Positions 1 to 7,581 of a stretch of 64,000 bases of DNA are shown in pieces. A program made the position numbers and the translations under genes. The notes under the pieces are model-generated. The model worked only from the letters and a program-made list of their open reading frames with translations. It had not been told where the DNA came from and ran no database searches. The stretch's first letter is position 1. Each line of letters starts with the position of its first letter. Origin of the DNA: an uncultured Adlercreutzia sp. (GTDB taxonomy: Bacteria > Actinomycetota > Coriobacteriia > Coriobacteriales > Eggerthellaceae); contig CAJUSP010000008.1 of the NCBI GenBank assembly GCA_910589165.1, positions 53,795 through 117,794 of the forward strand. The letters run 5' to 3'.

Positions 1-1111
1 CAAGGCCGTCCTGCGCGACACGTTCCCCTTCGGGCTGTTCGCGGTGCCCTTGAGCGACATCCGCGAGCTGCACAGCTCGTCGGGCACCACGGGCAAGCCC
101 GTGGTGGTGGGCTACACCGACGACGACATGGCCATGTGGAGCGAGTGCATCGCCCGCCTCGTGCAGATGGCCGGCGTGATGCCGGGAGACGTGGCCCAGA
201 TGGCCTTCGGCTACGGCATGTTCACCGGCGGCTTCGGGCTGCACTACGGCCTGCAGCGCCTCGGCTGCGCCATGATTCCCGCCGGCTCGGGCAACACCGA
301 GCGCCATATCCAGATGATCGAGGATTATGGCACCACGGTGCTCGTGGCCACGCCCTCCTACGCAATGCACATCTGCGAGGTGGGGGAGGCCATGGGCTAT
401 GACTGGGAATCCTCGCCGTTGCGCGTGGGGCTGTTCGGCGGCGAGCCGTGCCCGCCGGGGCTCAAGGCCGAGATCGAGCGGCGTATGCACATCGTCTGCA
501 CCGACAACTACGGGCTCACCGAGGTCATGGGCCCGGGCGTGTCGGGTGAGTGCCTCGCCGAGCGCTTCCAGCAGCACATCGCCGAGGACCACTTCCTGTG
601 GGAAGTGGTGGACCCCGAGACCGGCGAGCCGGTCGCCGAGGGAGAGATGGGCGAGCTCGTGCTGACGCCCCTCTGCAAGCAGGGCATTCCCGTGCTGCGC
701 TACCGCACTCACGACCTCACCCGCGTCACCACCGAGCCCTGTGCCTGCGGACGCACCCTCGCCCGTATGGACAAGGTGCGCTCCCGTAGCGACGACATGC
801 TCATCATCCGCGGCACCAACGTGTTCCCCTCGCAGATCGAGGATGTGCTCACCGGCATTCCCGAGGTCACGCCCCACTACCACATTATCGTGGAGTCCAA
901 GGGCGGAATGGACGAGCTCATCGTGGAAACCGAGCTGCGCCCCGAGGCCTTCTCCGACTCGCTGCCGGCCATGGAGGCCCTGCGCGGGCGTATTGCCGAG
1001 ACGCTCAAGGGCACGCTGCTCGTGGCGCCGAAGGTGCGCCTCGTGGAGCCCAGCGGCATCGAGCGCGCCATCGGCAAGGCCAAGCACGTCGACGACCGCC
1101 GCGGAAACTAG
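1..1111 (+). CDS. paaK: phenylacetate-CoA ligase (AMP-forming), 5' end outside window
   Basis: Adenylate-forming enzyme of the PaaK branch of the ANL superfamily, which activates phenylacetate or a related aryl acid with ATP and CoA. The frame is open from base 2, so the N-terminus lies off the left edge. About 370 residues are visible. The core nucleotide-binding loop SSSGTTGKPVVVGYT lies near the left end, preceded by the PFGLFAVP stretch typical of this family. Further on are DNYGLTEVMGPGV (adenylation motif), YRTHDLTRV and the C-terminal RGTNVFPSQIE segment. A CACGRT motif is also usual in PaaK homologues. In anaerobes paralogues often activate other aryl or indole acids, so the substrate is uncertain. 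gluQ follows after 27 bases. Confidence 0.9.
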   Translation, partial: KAVLRDTFPFGLFAVPLSDIRELHSSSGTTGKPVVVGYTDDDMAMWSECIARLVQMAGVMPGDVAQMAFGYGMFTGGFGLHYGLQRLGCAMIPAGSGNTERHIQMIEDYGTTVLVATPSYAMHICEVGEAMGYDWESSPLRVGLFGGEPCPPGLKAEIERRMHIVCTDNYGLTEVMGPGVSGECLAERFQQHIAEDHFLWEVVDPETGEPVAEGEMGELVLTPLCKQGIPVLRYRTHDLTRVTTEPCACGRTLARMDKVRSRSDDMLIIRGTNVFPSQIEDVLTGIPEVTPHYHIIVESKGGMDELIVETELRPEAFSDSLPAMEALRGRIAETLKGTLLVAPKVRLVEPSGIERAIGKAKHVDDRRGN

Positions 1112-1138
1112 CGGCGCCTGCCCGTCACGGTTCCTCTC

Positions 1139-2086
1139 ATGAGCACCCTCGGCGCCTCAGCTTCTGCCCCCGTCGGCCGGTTCGCGCCGTCGCCCACGGG
1201 GCGCATGCACGCGGGCAACATCTACGCGGCCCTTGCGGCGTGGCTCATCGTGAAGTCTCAGGGGGGCTCGATGGTGCTGCGCATCGAGGACCTCGACCGC
1301 GAGCGTTCGAAGCCGGCCTTCATCGACGGGGTTCAGCGCGATTTCGAGGCGCTGGGGCTTTACTGGGACCGCGGCCCCTACTTCCAACACGATCGCGACG
1401 AGGCCTACGCCGAGGCATTTCGCCTGCTTGAAGGGAAGGGGCTCACCTACCCCTGCTTCTGCAGCCGCGCCGATCTGCATGCCGCCTCGGCGCCCCATCG
1501 CGGCGAGAAGCTCGTCTACGCCGGCACCTGCCGCAATCTTTCCGATGCCGAGCGCCGCGAGCGCATGTCCTCGGGACGGGCGCCAGCACAGCGCCTGAGG
1601 GTTCCCGATGCGCGCTACGGCTTCACCGACCTCATCCAGGGTCCCTACGAGCAGAACCTCGCCGAGGAATGCGGCGACTTCCTCGTACGCCGCTCCGACG
1701 GCGCCTTCGCCTACCAGCTGGCGGTGGTGGTGGACGACGCGACCCAAGGCGTCACCTCGGTCACGCGCGGCGTCGACCTGCTCTGTTCGACGCCCCAGCA
1801 GATCTATCTGCAAGAGCTTCTAGGGTTGCCGACGCCCGAGTACGCCCATGTGCCCCTGCTGGTGGCCGAGTGCAACCGACGGCTCTCGAAGCGCGACAGA
1901 GATGCGGCGCTCGACGAGCTGCTCGCGCGCTTCGGCACGCCCGAAGGCGTTATCGGGCACATTGCCGGCATCACGGGCCTGGCGCCCACGAGCGATCCGG
2001 CAACCCCCGAGGAACTGCTGGAATCGTTTTCCCTCGAGCGATTCAGGGAGAACCTAGTCGACCCTGTGCAGATACTCTGGCACTAG
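1139..2086 (+). CDS. gluQ: glutamyl-Q tRNA(Asp) synthetase
   Basis: Truncated glutamyl-tRNA synthetase paralogue that attaches glutamate to the queuosine at position 34 of tRNA-Asp. At 315 residues it is about the length of the catalytic domain alone and lacks an anticodon-binding domain, as expected for GluQ-RS. Visible motifs are RFAPSPTGRMHAGN (HIGH-type, start of the Rossmann fold), RIEDLDRERS, a zinc-binding CFCS...Y...C stretch at about residues 105-130, and RRLSKRDRD as the KMSKS-type loop. It starts at ATG 1139 with only a weak ribosome-binding site, and may be translated with the upstream gene. A short non-discriminating GltX is less likely given the length. Confidence 0.9.
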   Translation: MSTLGASASAPVGRFAPSPTGRMHAGNIYAALAAWLIVKSQGGSMVLRIEDLDRERSKPAFIDGVQRDFEALGLYWDRGPYFQHDRDEAYAEAFRLLEGKGLTYPCFCSRADLHAASAPHRGEKLVYAGTCRNLSDAERRERMSSGRAPAQRLRVPDARYGFTDLIQGPYEQNLAEECGDFLVRRSDGAFAYQLAVVVDDATQGVTSVTRGVDLLCSTPQQIYLQELLGLPTPEYAHVPLLVAECNRRLSKRDRDAALDELLARFGTPEGVIGHIAGITGLAPTSDPATPEELLESFSLERFRENLVDPVQILWH

Positions 2087-2116
2087 CCCCGCGCGGGCCC
2101 GACGATCCTTTCCCGT

Positions 2117-3034
2117 CTACAGGAAGAGCGCGGCGGCGTAGAAGGCCCCCAGGGCCACGTTCACGCTGCAAATCTGCCCCATAGCGCCGATGCGGCTCGC
2201 CGGCGCCAGGGGGTTGAGCCACAGCGCCCGCATGAGCGGATAGGCTGCGAGTGCCATGAAGGGTAGCACGACAATGCCCCGGCTAAACCACACCGCCACG
2301 ATGACGATGATGGCGACGGCCCATGTGATGAGCAACCCATGGTAGAGCGCCCGGGCCCGCGGACGGCCCAGCAAGACCGGCAGCGTCTTACGGGCTGCCT
2401 CGATGTCCTTCTCGATATCGCAAGTGTTGTTCGTCATCATGATGAGCCCCACGCCGATGATGGTGGGGATGGCCCACACCAGGGCGAGCGCCGTCAGCTC
2501 CCCGGTGAGCACCTGATAGCAGGCCAGCGGAATAAGGCCGCCCATCACGATGCCGCTGACGGCCTCGCCGATGGGAAGGTAGGAGATAGGGGTCTTCCCG
2601 CCCGAATAAGCCACGACGATAACCGCCCCCACCAGCGCGATGGCCAGCGGAACGGGCCCGGCGCAGTAAATAACGTAGATGCCCAGCAAGAACGCCGTCG
2701 CGAGGAACCCGATGGCCAGGGCTAGGGCCGCCTTCGGGTTCACGTTGTTGTACACGAGCACCGAATCGGACGCCTCCACATTGTCGTCGGCCGTGTCGGT
2801 GCCCTTCACGTAGTCGAAGTAGTCGTTGAAGGTGTTTACCGATGACTGCATGAGAATGCAGATCGCCAGCAAAAGCCAGGTCATAGGCACGTTCAAATGC
2901 CCGGTCATGCCCACTGCGCAGCCGGCGGCCACCAGCACGGGCAGAATAGCGGCTGGCCAAGTATGGGGAGCGGCCAGCTGCCAAGCCATAAGAGGGGAGA
3001 GACGCACCGTCGCTGTTTCATCAGTTTGTTCCAT
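2117..3034 (-). CDS. menA: UbiA-family prenyltransferase, probably 1,4-dihydroxy-2-naphthoate prenyltransferase
   Basis: Integral membrane prenyltransferase (305 residues) that would add the isoprenoid tail in menaquinone synthesis. Both aspartate-rich Mg-diphosphate sites are present: NTFNDYFDYVKGTD in the first third, and DIEKD inside NTCDIEKDIEAARKTLPVLLGR-like sequence in the second half. Around eight hydrophobic segments can be drawn. ATG 3034 is preferred over an in-frame start 54 bases upstream because an AGGT ribosome-binding site precedes it. It is alone: a terminator separates it from the lipoprotein gene upstream. Whether the acceptor is the 1,4-dihydroxy-2-naphthoate or the futalosine-route 6-naphthoate cannot be read from the sequence. 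Confidence 0.85.
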   Translation of the reverse strand: MEQTDETATVRLSPLMAWQLAAPHTWPAAILPVLVAAGCAVGMTGHLNVPMTWLLLAICILMQSSVNTFNDYFDYVKGTDTADDNVEASDSVLVYNNVNPKAALALAIGFLATAFLLGIYVIYCAGPVPLAIALVGAVIVVAYSGGKTPISYLPIGEAVSGIVMGGLIPLACYQVLTGELTALALVWAIPTIIGVGLIMMTNNTCDIEKDIEAARKTLPVLLGRPRARALYHGLLITWAVAIIVIVAVWFSRGIVVLPFMALAAYPLMRALWLNPLAPASRIGAMGQICSVNVALGAFYAAALFL

Positions 3035-3091
3035 AAAAGTACCTATGTTCGTTTTTACCTTCACAAGAGGGGAGTGGGAGAGACCCATTAT

Positions 3092-3122
3092 AAAAGACGG
3101 GCGCCCCTTGCGAGGCGCCCGT
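3092..3122 (-). terminator. intrinsic terminator downstream of the lipoprotein gene
   Basis: On the minus strand, ACGGGCGCC pairs with GGCGCCCGT across an 8-base loop and is followed by CTTTTATAAT. It lies just after the stop codon of the lipoprotein gene at 3150 and before menA. Confidence 0.75.
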
Positions 3123-3149
3123 TACCCGTTGGCAAGACCGTCGGGTGAA

Positions 3150-3755
3150 TTAATTGGTCATCAGCGCGGCGGCGATGTCGCCAGAAGTGGAAGAGGCCGG
3201 CTCCCAAGTGTTGTCAACCTTGGTGTAGTTGATGATGATGGGCTCGGTGGTGGCAAGGTCCACGCCGTTGAGCGAATCGATGACGATGCCGCCCACCATG
3301 TCGTTGATCTCGCTGTCGCTGCCGTTCACGGATGCGATCTTCTCGGGGTCAGAGGTGATCTCGTTCACCGCATCCTGCAGCGCCTGGGCATAAGCCGTGT
3401 AGCTCTTGCAGGTAAGCGTGATCTGAGCCTGGGCCGTGTCGCCGTTCACCTCGATGGAGTCGATGGTGTAGTCGAAGCCGTCGAGATAGGCCTTCATGAA
3501 CTCGACGCCGTCGATGCCGTAGACCGACAGCTGGCTCATGTTGATGCTCTCGGAGAACTCGTTGACGAAGGAGTCGTCGATGTTCTTGATGCTGTCGAGC
3601 TCCTGGGAAAGCGAGGCGCGAATAACGTCTTCGTCCGACTGGCCGCCACCGCATCCGGGAAGCGCCACCATAACCGCCAGGGCAAGCAAAAGTGCCGCCG
3701 CACCTGAAAGGATCTTCTGTGTAGATACTCGATTGTTCAACTTTACATAACCCAT
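3150..3755 (-). CDS. predicted secreted lipoprotein of unknown function
   Basis: Predicted lipoprotein of 201 residues. After a charged start and a hydrophobic stretch (LLLALAVMVA) comes the lipobox LPGC, so Cys is the expected lipidated residue and the mature protein should be anchored to the outer face of the membrane. The mature part is acidic, with alternating polar and hydrophobic segments, resembling DUF5105-type coriobacterial lipoproteins (weak resemblance only). ATG 3755 is chosen over an in-frame start 30 bases upstream because AAAGG lies 8 bases before it. A strong terminator follows, so it is probably monocistronic. Function unknown. Confidence 0.8.
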   Translation of the reverse strand: MGYVKLNNRVSTQKILSGAAALLLALAVMVALPGCGGGQSDEDVIRASLSQELDSIKNIDDSFVNEFSESINMSQLSVYGIDGVEFMKAYLDGFDYTIDSIEVNGDTAQAQITLTCKSYTAYAQALQDAVNEITSDPEKIASVNGSDSEINDMVGGIVIDSLNGVDLATTEPIIINYTKVDNTWEPASSTSGDIAAALMTN

Positions 3756-3846
3756 ATTATCAGCCTTTCTTGTCAATTCAGACACGCGAGCGTGTTGGTC
3801 TATTGTACTGGTTCGCGACTCGATAAGCCACCGTCTTAACGTACTG

Positions 3847-4293
3847 CTAGCCCCAGGCTCCGCCGCCCGTTGAGCCGGACGATGCTCCGTCTATGACGGC
3901 CCCTTCTCCGAGGATGGCCGTGTAATCACCCGTTTGCATGGCATCGAGCAGTATCGGCATCATAAGGGCCACGCCGATGCCGTTAATGACGAGGGCCACA
4001 CCCGAGATAACCATGGCCATGATGGCCGATTGGCGCAGTGCCCGCACATAGGGTTTCAGATTGTCAGCCAGAAGCCGTTGGGCTCGGCGTACTTTCGTGA
4101 AGGCGACGATGGCGCAGACAAGGCCCACGGTGCTCAGCGCGACGCCGCCGATGATAAACGATACGGGGCCTGCGATGGTGGCCACCGTGGTAAGGGTTCG
4201 TGCCGACTTGAGCTCGAGCTCGGCTGAAGCTTGCTCCGGCGTGGGATCCGCGGGCTTCTGCTCGTCGGGTTGAGGTTGAAGGGACTCGCTCAT
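3847..4293 (-). CDS. small membrane protein, DUF4190-like, unknown function
   Basis: Protein of 148 residues with a Pro/Glu-rich cytoplasmic N-terminus, then two hydrophobic segments (about residues 38-65, TIAGPVSFIIGGVAL, and 92-116, AIMAMVISGVALVINGIG) separated by a basic loop, KVRRAQRLL. The tail is Gly/Ser-rich (GASSGSTGGGAWG). The pattern resembles small DUF4190-type membrane proteins, but I do not recognise a specific family. It lies 13 bases downstream of dut and may share its transcript. Confidence 0.7.
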   Translation of the reverse strand: MSESLQPQPDEQKPADPTPEQASAELELKSARTLTTVATIAGPVSFIIGGVALSTVGLVCAIVAFTKVRRAQRLLADNLKPYVRALRQSAIMAMVISGVALVINGIGVALMMPILLDAMQTGDYTAILGEGAVIDGASSGSTGGGAWG

Positions 4294-4306
4294 AGCTGTG
4301 CTCTTT

Positions 4307-4741
4307 CTAGTGAACGCCGCTGCTGCCGAAGCCGCGCGCTCCCCGATCGGATTCTGGGAGCTCAGAAGTGTTATGTAAAGTAATATCTACAGTACGGATG
4401 ATCATGAGTTGGGCAATTCGATCGCCCTTCTCGAACGTGAAGGCCTGCTTCCCGTCGAGATTGATGAGCGACACCATGATCTCGCCCCGGTAGCCGCTGT
4501 CGATGAGCCCCGGAGCATTCACGATGGAGATGCCGTGCTTGGCCGCCAAACCGCTGCGCGGTATCACGAGCCCGGCATAGCCGTCGGGAATGGCCAAAGC
4601 GAAGCCGCAAGGCACGAGCCGCCGCTCGAAGGGCTCGAGCGTGCCGCCGACCGCAGCCCGCAGGTCGAGCCCCGCATCGCCCGGATGGACATAGGCCGGA
4701 GCAGGCAACGTCTCATCGAGCTGCGTATAGGAAACGTCCAC
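4307..4741 (-). CDS. dut: deoxyuridine 5'-triphosphate nucleotidohydrolase (dUTPase)
   Basis: Trimeric dUTPase (144 residues) that hydrolyses dUTP to dUMP and pyrophosphate, keeping uracil out of DNA and feeding dTMP synthesis. All five family motifs are visible in order: HPGDAGLDLRAA, IPRSGLAAKHG, NAPGLIDSGYRGEI with the catalytic Asp, FEKGDRIAQLMI, and the C-terminal lid RGARGFGSSG. The start is GTG 4741 with AGGGAG seven bases upstream. It follows nrdR by 10 bases on the same strand, so nucleotide-pool functions are grouped and may be co-transcribed from the lexA-proximal region. Confidence 0.96.
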   Translation of the reverse strand: MDVSYTQLDETLPAPAYVHPGDAGLDLRAAVGGTLEPFERRLVPCGFALAIPDGYAGLVIPRSGLAAKHGISIVNAPGLIDSGYRGEIMVSLINLDGKQAFTFEKGDRIAQLMIIRTVDITLHNTSELPESDRGARGFGSSGVH

Positions 4742-4751
4742 GATAAACTCC

Positions 4752-5198
4752 CTAGCTCAACTCGGTGAGGGCGCGCGAGAACTCCTCGATGCTCTGGAAG
4801 TCCTTATAGACGCTGGCGAAGCGGATGTAGGCCACATCGTCGAGCTTGGCCAAGCGCGCCAGCACCATATCGCCCAGGTCCTTCGATTTAATCTCCGTGC
4901 GCTGGGCAGCCCGCAGTTCGGCCTCGATGCTGGCAATGAGGCTGTCGATGCGCTCGGGAGAGATCGACCGCTTGGCGCAGGCGATGAGGAGGCCGCGCAT
5001 GAGCTTCTCGCGGCTGAACACCTCGGAAGAGCCATCGGTCTTGATGACGAGAATGGGGTTCTCCGCCAGCCGCTCGTAGGTTGTGAAGCGGGCGCCGCAT
5101 TCAAGGCACTCGCGCCGGCGTCGAATTGAGGTGCCCTCGTCGGCCGCGCGGGAATCTACGACTTTCGACTCTTGGTAGCCGCATGAAGGACAGCGCAT
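4752..5198 (-). CDS. nrdR: transcriptional repressor NrdR of ribonucleotide reductase genes
   Basis: NrdR senses ATP/dATP and represses ribonucleotide reductase operons. Residues 1-40 form the zinc ribbon (CPSCG...CLECGARFTTYE), followed by the ATP-cone domain (ILVIKTDGSSEVFSREKLMRG onward). Its length of 148 residues is normal for the family. ATG 5198 has AAGGAG four bases upstream. dut follows in the same direction. About 130 bases upstream on the same strand ends the 23-codon SOS-controlled ORF, so part of nrdR-dut transcription may come from that promoter. An imperfect palindrome at 5211-5227 just ahead of the start could be a local operator, but it does not match the known NrdR-box pattern. 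Confidence 0.96.
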   Translation of the reverse strand: MRCPSCGYQESKVVDSRAADEGTSIRRRRECLECGARFTTYERLAENPILVIKTDGSSEVFSREKLMRGLLIACAKRSISPERIDSLIASIEAELRAAQRTEIKSKDLGDMVLARLAKLDDVAYIRFASVYKDFQSIEEFSRALTELS

Positions 5199-5294
5199 GG
5201 TTCTCCTTCTCTCAGTAATTTACTCAGATACCCATGATACCTTATGCGCGCTGGCGGGAATCGCTCTCCAAAACATTGCTACGGTGCCGACACG

Positions 5295-5312
5295 TAGCGC
5301 CGGATGGCGCTA
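5295..5312 (-). other. stem-loop between the 23-codon ORF and nrdR
   Basis: TAGCGCC and GGCGCTA form a perfect 7-bp stem with the 4-base loop GGAT, located 16 bases after the stop of the small ORF. No U-run follows on the minus strand. It may therefore be a weak attenuator or processing site rather than a full terminator, which leaves read-through into nrdR possible. Confidence 0.4.
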
Positions 5313-5327
5313 GCGTTGCCCGTGGAC

Positions 5328-5399
5328 TCAGGCGAAGAAGATCACGAACGAGGCGAGCACGCTCAAGGTGAAGGCGATGGGAAATTCGAAACGTGCCAT
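5328..5399 (-). CDS. 23-residue single-span membrane peptide, divergent from lexA, SOS-controlled
   Basis: Small gene encoding a peptide that begins MARFEFPIAF and ends FVIFFA, then TGA. Apart from the N-terminal MARFE it is one continuous hydrophobic segment, so it should insert in the membrane. Support for it being real is unusually strong: a perfect AGGAGG lies five A bases before the ATG, and a TTGACA-N17-TATTAT promoter on the same strand ends about 40 bases upstream. Two perfect GAAC-N4-GTTC boxes overlap that promoter. By position it matches SOS division inhibitors encoded next to lexA in other Gram-positives (YneA in Bacillus, DivS and ChiZ in actinobacteria), but it has no LysM domain and is shorter even than Caulobacter SidA. 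That function is inference. Confidence 0.75.
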   Translation of the reverse strand: MARFEFPIAFTLSVLASFVIFFA

Positions 5400-5417
5400 T
5401 TTTTCCTCCTGAAACTC

Positions 5418-5494
5418 TTGCGTAGAACCTTTGTTCGCAGTTATAATAGAGCGAACAAAGGTTCATGTCAACAAATATTTCAAACAAATGTACG
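5418..5494. promoter_or_regulatory. divergent lexA / small-peptide promoters with paired SOS boxes
   Basis: Two perfect LexA boxes are present: GAACCTTTGTTC at 5425-5436 and GAACAAAGGTTC at 5453-5464. They are exact reverse complements of each other, 16 bases apart. The minus-strand promoter TTGACA (5466-5471), 17-base spacer, TATTAT (5443-5448) drives the 23-codon ORF. The plus-strand promoter TTGCGT (5418-5423), 18-base spacer, TATAAT (5442-5447) drives lexA. Each box lies in the spacer of one promoter and near the start point of the other. A third, weaker site, CAAACAAATGTACG, is at 5481-5494 in the lexA leader. Confidence 0.88.
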
Positions 5495-5515
5495 TCTCTT
5501 CTGAAAGGATCCTCT

Positions 5516-6154
5516 ATGGCTCAGAAAGTAACCAAGCGACAGCAGGCGGTTCTCGACTGCATCGAGGCGTGCATTCGCGAGAAGGGCTACGGTCCCACGG
5601 TACGCGAGGTCTGCCAGACCCTCGGGCTCTCCTCCCCTTCCACCGTCCATGTGCACCTGAAGGCCCTCGAGGACAAGGGCTACATCAAGCGCGACCCCTT
5701 GAAGTCCCGCTCCATCGCCCTTACCTACCCCATCGAGGAAGTCCCCTCCCCTGCCAGCGCCTTCGCCTCCGCCTTCAGCAAGCTCGTCAACGTGCCGCTC
5801 GTGGGCAACGTGGCCGCCGGCTCCCCCATCCTTGCCGAGGAGAACATCACCGACACCATCACCTTGCCCACCGACATCGTCGGCGACGCCCCGTCCTTCA
5901 TGCTCTCAGTGCGCGGCGAATCGATGATCGAGGCGGGCATCAACGACGGCGACTATGTGGTCGTCAAGGAGCAGCCGGTGGCGAACAACGGCGATATCGT
6001 GGTGGCCATTATCGATGACGGCGCCACGGTCAAGCGCTTCTACCGCGAGAGCGACCACATTCGCCTTCAGCCGGAGAACAGCACCATGGAGCCCATCATC
6101 ACCACCGATTGCGCCATCGCCGGCAAGGTGGTGGCCGTGTTCCGCCGCCTGTAG
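5516..6154 (+). CDS. lexA: SOS repressor LexA
   Basis: LexA (212 residues) represses DNA-damage genes until RecA filaments trigger its self-cleavage. The N-terminal winged helix spans about residues 1-70 (KRQQAVLDCIEACIREKGYG, LSSPSTVHVHLKALEDKGYI). The cleavage site is Ala101-Gly102 within NVAAGSPI. The catalytic dyad is Ser136 (RGESMIEAG) and Lys173 (ATVKRFY). ATG 5516 is chosen over an in-frame start at 5465 because GAAAGGA lies just upstream and because the earlier start would fall next to the operator. Its promoter carries two SOS boxes shared with the divergent small peptide, so autoregulation is expected. A strong terminator follows. Confidence 0.97.
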   Translation: MAQKVTKRQQAVLDCIEACIREKGYGPTVREVCQTLGLSSPSTVHVHLKALEDKGYIKRDPLKSRSIALTYPIEEVPSPASAFASAFSKLVNVPLVGNVAAGSPILAEENITDTITLPTDIVGDAPSFMLSVRGESMIEAGINDGDYVVVKEQPVANNGDIVVAIIDDGATVKRFYRESDHIRLQPENSTMEPIITTDCAIAGKVVAVFRRL

Positions 6155-6174
6155 CCCCTCCTCGTTAGAACGAT

Positions 6175-6214
6175 AACCGGGCCCGTCGCCAACCACGCGA
6201 CGGGCCCGGTTTTT
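6175..6214 (+). terminator. intrinsic terminator of lexA
   Basis: CCGGGCCCGTCGC pairs perfectly with GCGACGGGCCCGG (13 bp, 7-base loop) and is followed by TTTTT. It sits 20 bases past the lexA stop. The convergent hflX gene ends at 6244. Confidence 0.92.
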
Positions 6215-6243
6215 ATGGGCTGTCTCATTTTCACAAGGGCGTT

Positions 6244-7563
6244 CTAGGCCTCGTCCTCCACGACGAAGGGGGCGAAGGCGCTGGCGAAGGCCGGAGCGGC
6301 GAGCATCTGCATGAGGGTGCCGTCGGCCCGATGCTCCTCGCTGACAAGATGGCAGCGTTCGTGGGCCAGCGAGACCAGGTCGCCCCGCTGGTAAGGAACG
6401 AGCACCGTGAGCTTCTCGTCCGACGCCGATGCGGCCTGGGAGAGCGCGTCGATGAGGGCTTCGGTGCCCTGGCCGGTTCGAGCCGACACGAACAGCGCGT
6501 GCGGGTAGCGGCGTCGCAGCCCGGCGAGCATGTCCTCATCGAGCAAGTCGCACTTGTTGAACACGTCCAGCGTGGCTATGGAGTGGGCGCCAATTTGGTC
6601 GAGCACATCGTGCACCGCATCGGCCTGCGACTCGAATTCCGGCGACGAGGCGTCTATCACATGCAGGATGAGGTCGGCGCCGGTTATCTCGTCCAGCGTC
6701 GACTTGAACGCCTCTACCAGCGTGGTGGGCAGCTTCTGGATGAAGCCGACGGTGTCGGTGGCCGTTACCTCGCGGCCCTCGGGCAGCTCGAACTTGCGCG
6801 TGGTGGAGTCCAGTGTGGCGAAGAGCTTGTCGTAGCTCAGCACATCGGACCCGGTGAGCCGGTTGAGCAGCGAGCTCTTCCCCGCATTGGTGTAGCCGGC
6901 CAGGGCCACCTTGAACATGCCGCTGCCGTAGCGGCTCTCGCGCTGCAGCGACCGCACATCGGCCAGATGGGCCAGCTCGCGCCGGATGGTGGTGATGCGC
7001 TTGCGCACCATGCGGCGGTCCACCTCCAGCTGGCTCTCGCCCTCGCCGAAGCGGGATCCGACGCCGCCGCCCATGCGGTTCGAGGCCAGATGGGCCCACA
7101 TGCCGCGCAGGCGCGGGTACAGGTACTGGTTCTGCGCCAGGCGCACCTGCAGGCGCCCCTCCTTCGAGGTGGCGTGCAGGGCGAAGATGTCGAGGATGAG
7201 CGCGGTGCGGTCGATGACCTTCACCGACTTGTCCATAACCTTCTCGAGGTTGGCCTGCTGCGAGGGGGTGAGCTCGTCGTCGAAGATGACGAGGTCGGCC
7301 TCGTGGGCCCGTGCCAGATCGGCGATCTCCTCGGCCTTGCCGGTGCCCACGAAGGTGCGGGGATTGGGGGCATCGAGCTTCTGGGTGGTAACGGCCACAG
7401 TATCGGCGCCGGCGGTATCGGCCAGGCGCTCGAGCTCGGCAAGCGAAGAGTCGAGGGGCCATTCGAGGCCCGGACGGTCCACGCCCACCAGCACGGCGCG
7501 CTCGCGGCGCTCCTCGGCTACCGTAGCGGGCCCTTTTTGGATAACGGGGGAATAATCAGTCAT
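6244..7563 (-). CDS. hflX: ribosome-associated GTPase HflX
   Basis: HflX (439 residues) binds the 50S subunit and splits stalled 70S ribosomes after heat or antibiotic stress. The HflX-specific N-terminal domain (FVGTGKAEEIADL, FDDELTPSQQANLEK) precedes the G domain with GYTNAGKSSLLN (P-loop), DTVGFIQKLPTTLVEAF (G3/switch II) and FNKCDLL (G4). A short C-terminal domain follows. ATG 7563 is preferred because AAGGAG lies seven bases before it; another ATG six bases upstream is too close to that site. The 160-base leader contains a minute ORF and an inverted repeat (see separate entries), suggesting translational control. The gene is monocistronic and convergent with lexA. Confidence 0.96.
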   Translation of the reverse strand: MTDYSPVIQKGPATVAEERRERAVLVGVDRPGLEWPLDSSLAELERLADTAGADTVAVTTQKLDAPNPRTFVGTGKAEEIADLARAHEADLVIFDDELTPSQQANLEKVMDKSVKVIDRTALILDIFALHATSKEGRLQVRLAQNQYLYPRLRGMWAHLASNRMGGGVGSRFGEGESQLEVDRRMVRKRITTIRRELAHLADVRSLQRESRYGSGMFKVALAGYTNAGKSSLLNRLTGSDVLSYDKLFATLDSTTRKFELPEGREVTATDTVGFIQKLPTTLVEAFKSTLDEITGADLILHVIDASSPEFESQADAVHDVLDQIGAHSIATLDVFNKCDLLDEDMLAGLRRRYPHALFVSARTGQGTEALIDALSQAASASDEKLTVLVPYQRGDLVSLAHERCHLVSEEHRADGTLMQMLAAPAFASAFAPFVVEDEA

Positions 7564-7581
7564 AGCCATGCTCCTTTTCTC

